From JAKPUX01 sp035353815 (lineage in GTDB: Bacteria; Zhuqueibacterota; Zhuqueibacteria; Residuimicrobiales; Residuimicrobiaceae), in contig DAOQAG010000004.1 of assembly GCA_035353815.1 (NCBI GenBank), positions 73,963 through 137,962 of the forward strand: 64,000 nucleotides of DNA. Direction: 5' to 3'. The position numbers were made by a program, and so were the translations under genes. Positions 52,088 to 60,504 of the stretch are shown in pieces. Every line of letters begins with the position of its first letter. Position 1 is the first letter of the stretch. The notes beneath the pieces were generated by a model that was not told the origin of the DNA, did no database searches, and worked only from the letters and a program-made list of their open reading frames with translations.

Positions 52088-52400
52088 CTCACCAAGCCAC
52101 AAAGGCACCAGGAAAACAAAAAGCATTACCAAAGAGATAAAAAACAGGTATTCTCGCCAAGCCGCAAAGACACAAAGAAAACATTACCAAAGAGATAAAA
52201 AACAGGTATTCTCGCCAAGACACAAAGACACAAAAAAGCATTACCAAAGAGATAAAAAACAGGTATTCTCGCCAAGCCGCAAAGACACAAAGAAAACATT
52301 ACCAAAGAGATAAAAAACAGTTGCTCTCGCCAAGCCGCCAAGACACAAAGAAAACAATGGATTAAATGTTATTATCTTTGTGCCTCCTTGACTTTGTGAG
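52088..52400 (+). repeat. Tandem array of about 58-bp units with terminal inverted copy
   Basis: Five direct copies begin at 52088, 52153, 52211, 52268 and 52326 with cores like CTCGCCAAGCCGCAAAGACA; spacings are 65, 58, 57 and 58 bases. An inverted, diverged copy lies at 52376-52400 and can pair with the last direct copy. The array fills most of the 380-base spacer between the SLBB gene and the kinase gene. No protein is supported here; the lysine-rich frames are by-products of the repeat. Confidence 0.9.
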
Positions 52401-52457
52401 ATGCTTTTATAAAAAATCTTCGCATGCCGGCAGAGTGCAGCTAACGTACAGGCAGCC

Positions 52458-54851
52458 ATGAATTCTCCATCCGCCCCCACAACCTACCCCGGCGGCACCC
52501 CGCTCCGGCTCTTCCCGCCGCCCCGTCAGGAGCGCCAGCTGACACTCCGTGATTACCTGCGCATTCTTTTTCGCAGCCGCTGGATCATTCTCATCTCCTT
52601 TCTGGCGGTGGTGACGGCCACCCTGTATTACACCTTCACCGCCGAGCCCAAATACGAGGCCTCCGCCAAGATCATGGTCGAGCAGCAGGGCGGCGTGGGT
52701 CAGTCCCTTTTCGACTTCTCCACCATGATGAAAAAAGAGACCATGATCAACAATCAGGTGGAGATCCTCAAGAGCCGCACCCTGGCGGAAAACGTCCTGC
52801 GCATGCTGCGCGGTTCGGAGCATGCGGACAAGCTGCGTTTGCTCGGTGCCGGCGTCGAGGGCAGCCGCGGCCTTTTCAAGGAGTGGTTCGGCAAGGGTGG
52901 CACCCCCTCCCTGGACGACCCCCGCTTTTTCGATCTGGTGACCGAAAGGCTGCGCAAGCAGCTCAGCATCGCCCCCATCCGCAATACCGACATGATCGAG
53001 ATCCGCGTCTCCGCCCCTTCCCCCTTCGAGGCTGCCTTCGTCACCAATACCGTCGCCTCTGCCTACAAGGAGATGAACCGCGCCCAGAGCCAGTCCGAGG
53101 TGCGCCAGGTCAAGAATTTCATCGAAGAGCAGATGAGCAAGATGCACGAAGAACTGGCGCGCTCGGAGGAGGAACTCAAACAGTATCAGCAGGAGGCCAA
53201 GGTCATCGCTCTGGACCGCGAGACCGAGGAACTGGTGCGCAAGACCGCCGAGTTCGAGACCATTTACAACGAAGCCGCCACCGACCTCGAGGCCAACAAG
53301 CAGCGCCTTGCCTATATAAACCAGCAGCTGGCGCAGCGCAATGTCAATTTCGATGTCGAGACCATCTCGACCCAGCCCTATCTGGCGGAGATGAAAAAAC
53401 AGATCGCCGAGAAGGAGGCCGCCCTGGCCTCGTATATGGCCTCCATGATCGAGATCGGCGCTTACGAGCGCAACAAGTCCGAGGTCCAGCTGCGCGAGCG
53501 CCAGGTGGAAGCCCTCAAACAAAAATTCCGCGACGAGATCGCCAAGATCGCTGCCGCCGAGTTCGTCGATCCGGCTCAACTGGCCGGCACCCTCTTTTCC
53601 AGCAAGATCGAGGTCGAGACCGGCATCCAGTCCCTGATCCCCCGAGTCGAAGCGCTTAAGAAGATCCTCGCCAGCTACAACCGCGAGCTGGAATCCCTGC
53701 CGCAAAAGAGCCTCACCCTCGCCCGCTTGATGCGCACCGCCCAGGTCGACGAAAAGATCTATCTCATGCTCCAGGAGAAATTCCAGGAGTCCCGCATCAC
53801 CGAGGTCGGCCAGATCGGCAATGTCCGCATCATTGACGAGGCCCGCGAGCCGAAAAAACCGGTCTCGCCGCGCAAGGGACTCAATCTGCTCCTCGGGATG
53901 ATCGCCGGACTCGGCCTTGGCGTCGCCATTGCCTTTACCATCGAATACCTTGATACATCGGTGCGGACCATGGAGGACCTCGAACACCTTGGCATGACGG
54001 TGATGGCCGCCATCCCCTTCATCAAGGCGGAGCAGACCAACGGCGTTTTTACCCGGAGCGCAGAAAGCAAGGCCGATGTGGAGGCCCGCTCGATCAACGA
54101 GCGCCTGGTGACCCAGATCAAGCCCCGTTCGCCGGTCTCGGAAGCCTACCGCACCCTGCGCACCAACATCATGTTCTCGAGCCCGGGTCAGCCGAAAAAG
54201 CTCTTTCTCGTGACCAGCAGCGGTCCGCAGGAGGGCAAGTCGACCACGGTCGCCAACCTCGCCATCACCTTTGCACAAATGGGCAACCGCACTCTGCTGA
54301 TCGATGCCGATCTGCGCAAGCCGATCCAGCACCGTCTCTTCGGGCTGGAGAAGAGCAGCGGCCTGACCAACATCCTGGTGGGCCGCGCCGGGCTGGCCGA
54401 ATCCGCGCGGGAAATCGAGGTCCTGCCCGAACTCCATGTGCTCAGCTGCGGCGTCATTCCCCCCAATCCGGCCGAGCTGCTGGGATCTGAGGCGATGCGG
54501 CACCTCCTGGCCGAGGCGCACGAGCAATACAGCATTGTCCTGATCGATGCGCCGCCGGCGCTGGCCGTGACCGATGCGGCGATTCTGGCGCCGATGATGG
54601 ACGGGGTTTTACTGGTCATCCGCTCGGGGGATACCGCCCGCGAGGCGGCCGTGCGGGCGCTCGAACAGCTCAAGCGCGTCGGCGCTCCGGTGCTCGGGGC
54701 GATCCTCAATGGCATTGCGACCGAGCAGGTCTATGGCTCGTACTACCAGCACTACTATAACAGCGAATATTACCGCGAGAAGGACAAGAGCGGCAAGCCT
54801 GGGAAAGGCACCAGCGGGCGCAAGGGGACGAACAGCAAGGGGCGTGCATGA
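52458..54851 (+). CDS. Polysaccharide co-polymerase / tyrosine autokinase (Wzc/GumC-like)
   Basis: This 797-residue inner-membrane protein controls chain length and export of extracellular polysaccharide. A Wzz domain with membrane helix lies at about 30-90 (SRWIILISFLAVVTATLYY). A long periplasmic coiled coil spans about 190-430. A second helix is near 475-495 (LNLLLGMIAGLGLGVAIAF). The cytoplasmic BY-kinase has Walker A GPQEGKSTTV near 590, A' LLIDADLRKP and Walker B IVLIDAPPAL. A tyrosine cluster at about 757-772 (VYGSYYQHYYNSEYY) is the expected autophosphorylation site. The stop overlaps the antiterminator gene by 4 bases (ATGA). Confidence 0.94.
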   Translation: MNSPSAPTTYPGGTPLRLFPPPRQERQLTLRDYLRILFRSRWIILISFLAVVTATLYYTFTAEPKYEASAKIMVEQQGGVGQSLFDFSTMMKKETMINNQVEILKSRTLAENVLRMLRGSEHADKLRLLGAGVEGSRGLFKEWFGKGGTPSLDDPRFFDLVTERLRKQLSIAPIRNTDMIEIRVSAPSPFEAAFVTNTVASAYKEMNRAQSQSEVRQVKNFIEEQMSKMHEELARSEEELKQYQQEAKVIALDRETEELVRKTAEFETIYNEAATDLEANKQRLAYINQQLAQRNVNFDVETISTQPYLAEMKKQIAEKEAALASYMASMIEIGAYERNKSEVQLRERQVEALKQKFRDEIAKIAAAEFVDPAQLAGTLFSSKIEVETGIQSLIPRVEALKKILASYNRELESLPQKSLTLARLMRTAQVDEKIYLMLQEKFQESRITEVGQIGNVRIIDEAREPKKPVSPRKGLNLLLGMIAGLGLGVAIAFTIEYLDTSVRTMEDLEHLGMTVMAAIPFIKAEQTNGVFTRSAESKADVEARSINERLVTQIKPRSPVSEAYRTLRTNIMFSSPGQPKKLFLVTSSGPQEGKSTTVANLAITFAQMGNRTLLIDADLRKPIQHRLFGLEKSSGLTNILVGRAGLAESAREIEVLPELHVLSCGVIPPNPAELLGSEAMRHLLAEAHEQYSIVLIDAPPALAVTDAAILAPMMDGVLLVIRSGDTAREAAVRALEQLKRVGAPVLGAILNGIATEQVYGSYYQHYYNSEYYREKDKSGKPGKGTSGRKGTNSKGRA

Positions 54852-55360
54852 GTTCCGTCAGTCAATCCGAACCGCACTGGTATGCCTTTGTCACCCGGCC
54901 GCGGCACGAGAAGAAGGCCATGCTCAGCCTCCAGGGGGCCGGTATCGAGAATTTCCTGCCGCTGAAAAAGTCGCTCAAACAATGGAAGGACCGCCGCCGC
55001 TGGGTGGAGGAGCCGCTCTTCTCCTGCTATATTTTTGCGCGCATTGCCTACAACCGCCGCTGGGAGGTACAGACCTCGCCTAGCGTGGTGCGGATCGTTA
55101 ATTTCCTCAACGTTCCGGCACCGGTTCGCGATGAGGAGATCGTGGCGATCCGGCGTATCCTGACCACCGATGTGGAGGTCGATGTGCAGCCGGGCCTGCT
55201 GCCGGGGACGGCGGTGCGCATCGCTTCGGGGCCGCTGGCGGGTCTGGAGGGGGTGCTGACCGGCCAGCGCGGGCAGAAGTGGTTCGTCGTACACGTGCCC
55301 GCCATCGGCAAGTCGGTGCTGGTGAGCATGGAGGATAATCTGGTGGATGCGATAAAATAG
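54848..55360 (+). CDS. UpxY/NusG-like transcription antiterminator
   Basis: This 170-residue protein belongs to the NusG/RfaH superfamily. The NGN domain spans about 8-110 with HWYAFVTRPRHEKKAMLSLQ and LFSCYIFARI. A KOW domain follows at about 115-168 (GTAVRIASGPLAGLEGVLTG). UpxY proteins of Bacteroides relatives load on RNA polymerase at capsule loci to allow read-through of long operons. Here it overlaps the kinase gene and directly precedes the hexuronate and fucose genes, so operon-specific antitermination is a good inference. Confidence 0.88.
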   Translation: MSSVSQSEPHWYAFVTRPRHEKKAMLSLQGAGIENFLPLKKSLKQWKDRRRWVEEPLFSCYIFARIAYNRRWEVQTSPSVVRIVNFLNVPAPVRDEEIVAIRRILTTDVEVDVQPGLLPGTAVRIASGPLAGLEGVLTGQRGQKWFVVHVPAIGKSVLVSMEDNLVDAIK

Positions 55361-55367
55361 CGCCCCG

Positions 55368-55547
55368 GCTCTCGTCCCCACCTGGACCTCCGCCTACCTC
55401 GTCCCGCCCGGCGCGCCTCAGGTGGGACCGAGAGGGGGTGAGGCCTGCCTCCTGCTCTCGTCCCCACCTGGACCTCCGCCTTGCTCTCGTCTCGCCCGGC
55501 GCGCCTCAGGTGGGACCGAGAGGGGGTGAGGCCTGCCTCCTGCTCTC
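55368..55547 (+). repeat. Tandem hairpin-forming repeat running into an assembly gap
   Basis: Two units of 86 and 88 bases start at 55368 and 55454, and a third begins at 55542 just before the N run. Each unit can fold: CTCGTCCCCACCTG (55371-55384) pairs with CAGGTGGGACCGAG (55419-55432) with two mismatches. No gene is supported. Confidence 0.85.
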
Positions 55548-55647
55548 NNNNNNNNNNNNNNNNNNNNNNNNNNNNNNNNNNNNNNNNNNNNNNNNNNNNN
55601 NNNNNNNNNNNNNNNNNNNNNNNNNNNNNNNNNNNNNNNNNNNNNNN
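55548..55647. other. Assembly gap (100 N)
   Basis: A run of exactly 100 N, the usual placeholder for a gap of unknown size. It begins inside the tandem repeat. Confidence 0.99.
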
Positions 55648-55674
55648 TTTTTTCTCGTCTGGCGCACTATCCTC

Positions 55675-55703
55675 TTGTATTGTTTCCCAAAAATTAGTAT
55701 ACT
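55675..55703 (+). promoter_or_regulatory. Candidate promoter of the hexuronate/fucose gene group
   Basis: TTGTAT (55675-55680) and TATACT (55698-55703) are exactly 17 bases apart, about 88 bases before the epimerase start. This is the best-matching promoter in the window. Confidence 0.5.
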
Positions 55704-55791
55704 TTACGACAGGGGTGACGCAACTTCCTCATTGCTTGCTATTTATCGTCAATTCTTTCGCAAGAAAATAGCCCACTCAAGCGGAGACTCT

Positions 55792-56730
55792 ATGGCGACG
55801 TACTTGGTAACCGGAGGGGCCGGGTTTATCGGCTCCCATATTGTTGAAACGCTCTTGCAGCGCGGCGAGACGGTCCGGGTGCTGGACAACTTTTCCACAG
55901 GCAAGCGCGAAAACATCAAGCCGTTCCTGGACAAGATCGAATTCTTCGAAGGGGATGTCCGCAGTTATCACATTGTCCGCGACGCCGTGGATGGCTCCGA
56001 TTTTGTCCTCCACCAGGCGGCCCTGCCCTCGGTGCCGCGCTCGGTCAAGGATCCGATCACCAGCAATGAGGTCAACGTCGTCGGCACCCTCAATATCCTC
56101 GATGCCGCCCGCGACGCCAAGGTCAAGCGGCTGATCTACGCCTCCTCCTCCTCCATCTATGGCGATCTGGAGACCCTGCCCAAGACCGAGGATATGCTGC
56201 CAAAACCGCTCTCGCCCTATGCAGTGGCCAAACTGGCCGGGGAGAAATACTGCCAGGTCTTCACCAAGATCTACGGCCTCGAGACCGTCTCCCTGCGCTA
56301 CTTCAACGTCTTCGGGCCGCGCCAGGACCCCTTTTCGCAGTACTCCGCCGTTATCCCCAAATTCATTGAGATGATCCGCAACGGCCAGCAGCCCCTGGTC
56401 TACGGCGACGGCGAGCAATCGAGGGATTTCACCTACGTCGCCAATGTCGTTCATGCTAACCTCCTCGCCTGCGAGGAAGGGCTGGAGGAACTGCCGGGTG
56501 AGGTTTTTAATATCGCCTGCGGCAAGCGCATCACCATCAACGTCCTCATCCAGTACATCAACGAGCTGCTGGGCACCCAGGTCGAGGTGCAATATGCCCA
56601 GCCGCGCGCCGGCGATGTCAAGCACTCCCTGGCGAATATTGGCAAGGCGCGGCAGTTCCTCGGCTACGAGCCGAAGATTGAATTCCGCAAAGGCCTCGAA
56701 AAGGTGGTACAATGGATGCAAGGAGCCTGA
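55792..56730 (+). CDS. NAD-dependent nucleotide-sugar epimerase (UDP-GlcNAc 4-epimerase WbpP-like)
   Basis: This 312-residue extended SDR has an intact Rossmann motif (VTGGAGFIGSHIVETLL). The catalytic Ser/Tyr/Lys region comprises YASSSSIYGD and SPYAVAKLAGEKY. SLRYFNVFGPRQDPFSQYSA closely resembles WbpP/TviC-type epimerases that interconvert UDP-GlcNAc and UDP-GalNAc or the uronic acids. The ATG at 55792 follows GGAG; sequence upstream is non-coding and includes the assembly gap. It lies just before the nucleotide-sugar dehydrogenase, which supports a shared pathway. Exact substrate unproven. Confidence 0.85.
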   Translation: MATYLVTGGAGFIGSHIVETLLQRGETVRVLDNFSTGKRENIKPFLDKIEFFEGDVRSYHIVRDAVDGSDFVLHQAALPSVPRSVKDPITSNEVNVVGTLNILDAARDAKVKRLIYASSSSIYGDLETLPKTEDMLPKPLSPYAVAKLAGEKYCQVFTKIYGLETVSLRYFNVFGPRQDPFSQYSAVIPKFIEMIRNGQQPLVYGDGEQSRDFTYVANVVHANLLACEEGLEELPGEVFNIACGKRITINVLIQYINELLGTQVEVQYAQPRAGDVKHSLANIGKARQFLGYEPKIEFRKGLEKVVQWMQGA

Positions 56731-56793
56731 AAAGTCTGAATATCCTGCCGGTTTTCTAATACGTAATCCTATCATCAAGTACGGAGATATACT

Positions 56794-58104
56794 ATGGACC
56801 TCAAAGCAAAGATCGACTCTAAACAGGCGGTATTGGGCATCGTGGGACTGGGCTATGTGGGATTGCCTCTGCTGATCGAGTTTGCGCGCAAGGGGTTTTC
56901 GATCATCGGCCTCGACATTGACCAGAGCAAGATCGAAAAGCTCAGCGCCGGCAAGAGCTACATCAAGCACATTCCCGCCAAGGATATCACCGAGATCAAT
57001 GCCCTTGGCAAGGTCAAATATACTTCTGATTTCGCCCGCTCTCCAGAGGCGGATGTCATCCTCATCGCACTGCCGACGCCGCTCGATGAACACCGCGAGC
57101 CCGATCTCTCCTACATCGAGGTTACTTCGCATGAGCTGAAAAAGTACCTGCGCGCCGGGCAAATGTTCATTCTCGAATCGAGCACTTGGCCGGGCACCAC
57201 AGACGAGGTGATGCGGCCGATCCTCGAAGAGTCCGGCAAAAAGTGCGGCGTCGATTTCTGGGTCGCCTTTTCGCCCGAGCGCGAGGATCCCAACAACCAG
57301 AATTTCACCATCCGCACCATCCCCAAGATCGTCGGCGCCGACGACCCCTATGCCCGCGAATGCGCGATCAAGCTTTACGGCTATATCACCACCCCGGTGC
57401 CGGTCAGCAGCACCCGCGCCGCCGAGTCGGCCAAACTGCTCGAGAACATCTTTCGCAGCGTCAACATCGCCCTGGTCAACGAGATGAAGCAGATCCTCGA
57501 CCGCATGGGCATCGACGTCTGGGAGGTGATCAAGGCGGCCTCCACCAAGCCCTTTGGTTTTATGCCCTTCTATCCCGGACCGGGCCTGGGCGGCCACTGC
57601 ATCCCGATCGACCCCTTCTACCTGACCTGGAAGGCGCGTGAATTCGACATGCCCACCCGCTTCATCGAGCTGGCCGGCGAGATCAACACCAACATGCCCT
57701 ACTATGTTTTCGAGCGCACCCTCGAGGCGATCAACGAGCAGGGCAAGAGCCTCAAAAACGCCAAGGTGCTGATCCTCGGCGCTGCCTATAAAAAGGACAT
57801 CGACGACATGCGCGAAACCCCCGCCTTCAAGGTCATCGAGATCCTCCACGAACGCGGCTGCGAGGTTGATTATCACGATCCCTACGTCCCCAAACTGCCG
57901 GCGACGCGCAAGTACCAGTATGAAATGAGCAGCGTGCCGCTCACCGCCGAGAACGTCAAAAAGTACGATGTCGTCATCGTCATCACCGACCACACGGACG
58001 TCGATTACGAGCTGGTGCGCAAGCACGCTAGTCTGATCATCGATACCCGCAATGTCTACAAACTCTACGGCAAACTCGGCGACGGCAATATCGTCAAGGC
58101 GTAA
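56794..58104 (+). CDS. Nucleotide-sugar dehydrogenase (WbpA-like UDP-N-acetylhexosamine 6-dehydrogenase)
   Basis: This 436-residue NAD-dependent four-electron oxidase makes a sugar uronate. The N-terminal Rossmann domain has GIVGLGYVGLPLLIEF. The conserved ESSTWPGTTDEV and FSPEREDPN segments follow. The catalytic Cys269 lies in PGPGLGGHCIPIDPFY, the version found in UDP-GlcNAc/ManNAc-type dehydrogenases (WbpA). The C-terminal domain carries LGAAYKKDIDDMRETPAF. With the upstream epimerase it would supply a UDP-N-acetylhexosaminuronic acid. A strong terminator follows. Confidence 0.92.
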   Translation: MDLKAKIDSKQAVLGIVGLGYVGLPLLIEFARKGFSIIGLDIDQSKIEKLSAGKSYIKHIPAKDITEINALGKVKYTSDFARSPEADVILIALPTPLDEHREPDLSYIEVTSHELKKYLRAGQMFILESSTWPGTTDEVMRPILEESGKKCGVDFWVAFSPEREDPNNQNFTIRTIPKIVGADDPYARECAIKLYGYITTPVPVSSTRAAESAKLLENIFRSVNIALVNEMKQILDRMGIDVWEVIKAASTKPFGFMPFYPGPGLGGHCIPIDPFYLTWKAREFDMPTRFIELAGEINTNMPYYVFERTLEAINEQGKSLKNAKVLILGAAYKKDIDDMRETPAFKVIEILHERGCEVDYHDPYVPKLPATRKYQYEMSSVPLTAENVKKYDVVIVITDHTDVDYELVRKHASLIIDTRNVYKLYGKLGDGNIVKA

Positions 58105-58128
58105 TGGATATCCATCTGTCCTGCGACG

Positions 58129-58163
58129 AAGGAGTCCCGGCAATGGGACTCCTTCTGTTTTTT
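58129..58163 (+). terminator. Rho-independent terminator after the dehydrogenase
   Basis: A perfect 10-base-pair stem (AAGGAGTCCC at 58129-58138 with GGGACTCCTT at 58145-58154) has the loop GGCAAT and is followed by CTGTTTTTT. Confidence 0.88.
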
Positions 58164-58239
58164 GGAGGGTGACCATTTAGTACCATTCTTAAAGGAGCTA
58201 TTAACAATATATTCTATTTATTTAGAGCTGGAATGTGTG

Positions 58240-58476
58240 ATGGAAACAAAAGATTTGAAATATTATCTGAATCTCGAATACCAAATCACAATCTCAAAAA
58301 TACCAGCAAACGAGGGTGGGGGATATTCGGCCTGTATTGAGCAATTGGGTAAATATGCATTTATCGGGGACGGTGAGACGATCGAGGAAGCACTGGAGGA
58401 TTTAAAGGAGGTGAAGGAAATTCTCTTTACCGAATATCTGAAAAAGGGAATCATAATTCCTGAACCCGATCATTAA
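58240..58476 (+). CDS. HicB-like antitoxin-family protein without visible partner
   Basis: This 78-residue protein has a HicB-type fold: YQITISKIPANEGGGYSACI, then GDGETIEEALEDLKEVKEIL, and the closing GIIIPEPD that often ends HicB proteins. It lacks a C-terminal DNA-binding extension. HicB normally neutralises the HicA RNase, but no HicA-like double-stranded RNA-binding-fold ORF lies within reach. The gene is AT-rich (about 40% GC) among GC-rich neighbours, which suggests recent arrival. The ATG at 58240 is the best start; the frame opens earlier, at 58162, with an unlike leader. Confidence 0.7.
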   Translation: METKDLKYYLNLEYQITISKIPANEGGGYSACIEQLGKYAFIGDGETIEEALEDLKEVKEILFTEYLKKGIIIPEPDH

Positions 58477-58516
58477 TACGCTGATTCTCACTCCAACACT
58501 CTGCTGACGGTTTGAC

Positions 58517-59557
58517 ATGAAAAAAGCCCTCATCACCGGCATCACCGGACAGGACGGCTCCTACCTCGCCGAGCTGTTGCTCGACAAAGGTTACGAGGTC
58601 CACGGCATCATCCGCCGCTCCAGCTCCTTCAACACCGGCCGCATCGACCATCTCTTCAACGACCCGGCGCTGCACGACAAGCGCTTCTTCCTCTACCACG
58701 GCGACCTCACCGACTCGAGCAACCTCAACCGCCTGCTCGAAAAGATCCATCCCGACGAGATCTATAATCTCGCCGCCCAGAGCCACGTCAAGGTCTCCTT
58801 CGAGCTGCCTGAGTACACTGCCGAGACCGACGCCATGGGCACCCTGCGCTTCATCGACGCCATCAAGGAGACCGGCCTCGCCACCCGATTCTACCAGGCC
58901 TCGACCAGCGAGCTTTACGGCAAGGTGCAGGCGATCCCGCAGAGTGAGACCACGCCCTTTTACCCGCGCTCGCCCTATGGCGTCGCCAAGCTCTACGCGT
59001 ACTGGATCATCGTCAATTATCGCGAGGCCTACAACCTTTTCGCCTGCAACGGCATCCTCTTCAACCACGAGTCTCCCCGCCGCGGCGAGACCTTTGTCAC
59101 CCGCAAGATCACCCGCGCGGTGGCGCGCATCGCGCTTGGGCTGGAGGAGACCGTTTATCTCGGCAATCTCGCCGCGCAGCGCGACTGGGGCTATGCCCCC
59201 GAGTACGTCGAGGGGATGTGGCGCATGCTGCAGCAGCCCGAGCCCGGAGATTACGTCCTCGCCACCGGAGTGATGCACACCGTGCGCGAGTTTGCGGCGT
59301 TGGCCTTTCACGAGACCGGCGTCGAGCTGGAGTGGCAGGGCGAGGGACGCGAGGAGAGGGGCATCGATCCCAAAACCGGCAAGGTCCGCGTAGCGGTCGA
59401 TCCCAATTATTTCCGTCCCGCTGAGGTCGATCTGCTGGTCGGGGATGCGGGCAAGGCACGGCGGGTGCTCGGCTGGGAGCCGAAGACGACCCTGCCCGAG
59501 CTGGTGCATCTCATGGTCCAGGCCGACCTGGAAAAGGTGAAACGTCGGGGCTACTGA
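58517..59557 (+). CDS. gmd: GDP-mannose 4,6-dehydratase
   Basis: This 346-residue SDR converts GDP-mannose to GDP-4-keto-6-deoxymannose, the first step to GDP-L-fucose. The hallmark N-terminus is ALITGITGQDGSYLAELLL, followed by HGIIRRSSSFNTGRIDH. The active-site segments STSELYGKVQ and SPYGVAKLYAYWI, and LFNHESPRRGETFVTRKIT, are classic Gmd. Full length is normal. It forms a unit with fcl, 11 bases downstream. Confidence 0.97.
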   Translation: MKKALITGITGQDGSYLAELLLDKGYEVHGIIRRSSSFNTGRIDHLFNDPALHDKRFFLYHGDLTDSSNLNRLLEKIHPDEIYNLAAQSHVKVSFELPEYTAETDAMGTLRFIDAIKETGLATRFYQASTSELYGKVQAIPQSETTPFYPRSPYGVAKLYAYWIIVNYREAYNLFACNGILFNHESPRRGETFVTRKITRAVARIALGLEETVYLGNLAAQRDWGYAPEYVEGMWRMLQQPEPGDYVLATGVMHTVREFAALAFHETGVELEWQGEGREERGIDPKTGKVRVAVDPNYFRPAEVDLLVGDAGKARRVLGWEPKTTLPELVHLMVQADLEKVKRRGY

Positions 59558-59568
59558 TCGGGAGAGAA

Positions 59569-60504
59569 ATGGAGAAGAACAGCAAGATCTATATCGCCGG
59601 CCACAAGGGCATGGTCGGATCGGCTCTGGTGCGCAATCTTGAGGCCAAGGGCCACCGTCATCTGCTGGTGCGCAGCCTGGAGGAGCTCGACCTTCTCGAC
59701 CAGACGGCGGTTTTCAAATTCATGGCCGCAGAAAAGCCCGATTTTGTTTTCATCGCCGCGGCCAAGGTGGGAGGGATCCTCGCCAATAACACCTTTCGCG
59801 CCCAGTTCATCTACGAGAACCTGCAGATCCAGGCCAACCTCATCCATGCCGCCCATGTAAACGGGGTCAAAAAGCTCCTCTTCCTCGGCAGCTCCTGCAT
59901 CTATCCCAAGCTGGCGCCGCAGCCGATCCGCGAAGAGCACCTGCTCACCGGCCCGCTCGAATCGACCAATGAGCCCTACGCCATCGCCAAGATCGCCGGC
60001 ATCAAGATGTGCGAAGCCTACCGCGCCCAGTATGGCAGCAACTTTATCTCGGTCATGCCGACCAACCTCTACGGCCCCAACGACAATTTCGACCTGCAAA
60101 CCTCGCACGTCCTGCCCGCCCTCATCCGCCGCTTCCATGAAGCCAGGGCCGGCAACCAGCCTTTTGTCACCATCTGGGGGACGGGCAAGCCCCGCCGCGA
60201 GTTCCTCCATGTCGATGACCTCGCCGACGCCTGCGTTTTTCTCATGAATAAATATGACCGCGACGAGATCCTCAACATCGGCGTCGGTGAGGATCTCACC
60301 ATCCGCGAGCTGGCAGAGCTGATCAAGGGCGTGGTCGGCTATGCGGGCGGGATCGAGTTCGATACCAGCAAGCCGGACGGCACGCCGCGCAAGCTGCTGG
60401 ACGTCAGCCGGCTACGCGCGACCGGCTGGCGCCCAAAAATCGGGCTGGAGGAGGGGATCCGGCGGACCTATGCCTGGTATCTGGAAAACAAGGTGAAGCG
60501 ATGA
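59569..60504 (+). CDS. fcl: GDP-L-fucose synthase
   Basis: This 311-residue epimerase-reductase completes GDP-L-fucose from the Gmd product using NADPH. Motifs include YIAGHKGMVGSALVRNLE, AAKVGGILANNTF, LGSSCIYPKLAPQPI, the Tyr-xxx-Lys in NEPYAIAKIAGIKMCEAY, and MPTNLYGPNDNFDL. Directly behind gmd. The last four bases overlap the start of the next ORF (ATGA). Confidence 0.97.
   Translation: MEKNSKIYIAGHKGMVGSALVRNLEAKGHRHLLVRSLEELDLLDQTAVFKFMAAEKPDFVFIAAAKVGGILANNTFRAQFIYENLQIQANLIHAAHVNGVKKLLFLGSSCIYPKLAPQPIREEHLLTGPLESTNEPYAIAKIAGIKMCEAYRAQYGSNFISVMPTNLYGPNDNFDLQTSHVLPALIRRFHEARAGNQPFVTIWGTGKPRREFLHVDDLADACVFLMNKYDRDEILNIGVGEDLTIRELAELIKGVVGYAGGIEFDTSKPDGTPRKLLDVSRLRATGWRPKIGLEEGIRRTYAWYLENKVKR

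Noticed and set aside
52074..52313. Small lysine/arginine-rich frame in the repeat array
   Set aside because: The peptide simply mirrors the 58-bp repeat, and the frame is broken by the unequal unit spacings. No ribosome site supports it.
52088..52400. CRISPR-like appearance of the regular repeats
   Set aside because: The intervening sequences are near-identical copies and not unique spacers, the units are diverged tandem copies, and no cas genes are present.
58162..58239. N-terminal extension or HicA remnant upstream of the HicB-like gene
   Set aside because: The 26 residues do not resemble HicA, and the region overlaps the T-tract of the preceding terminator.
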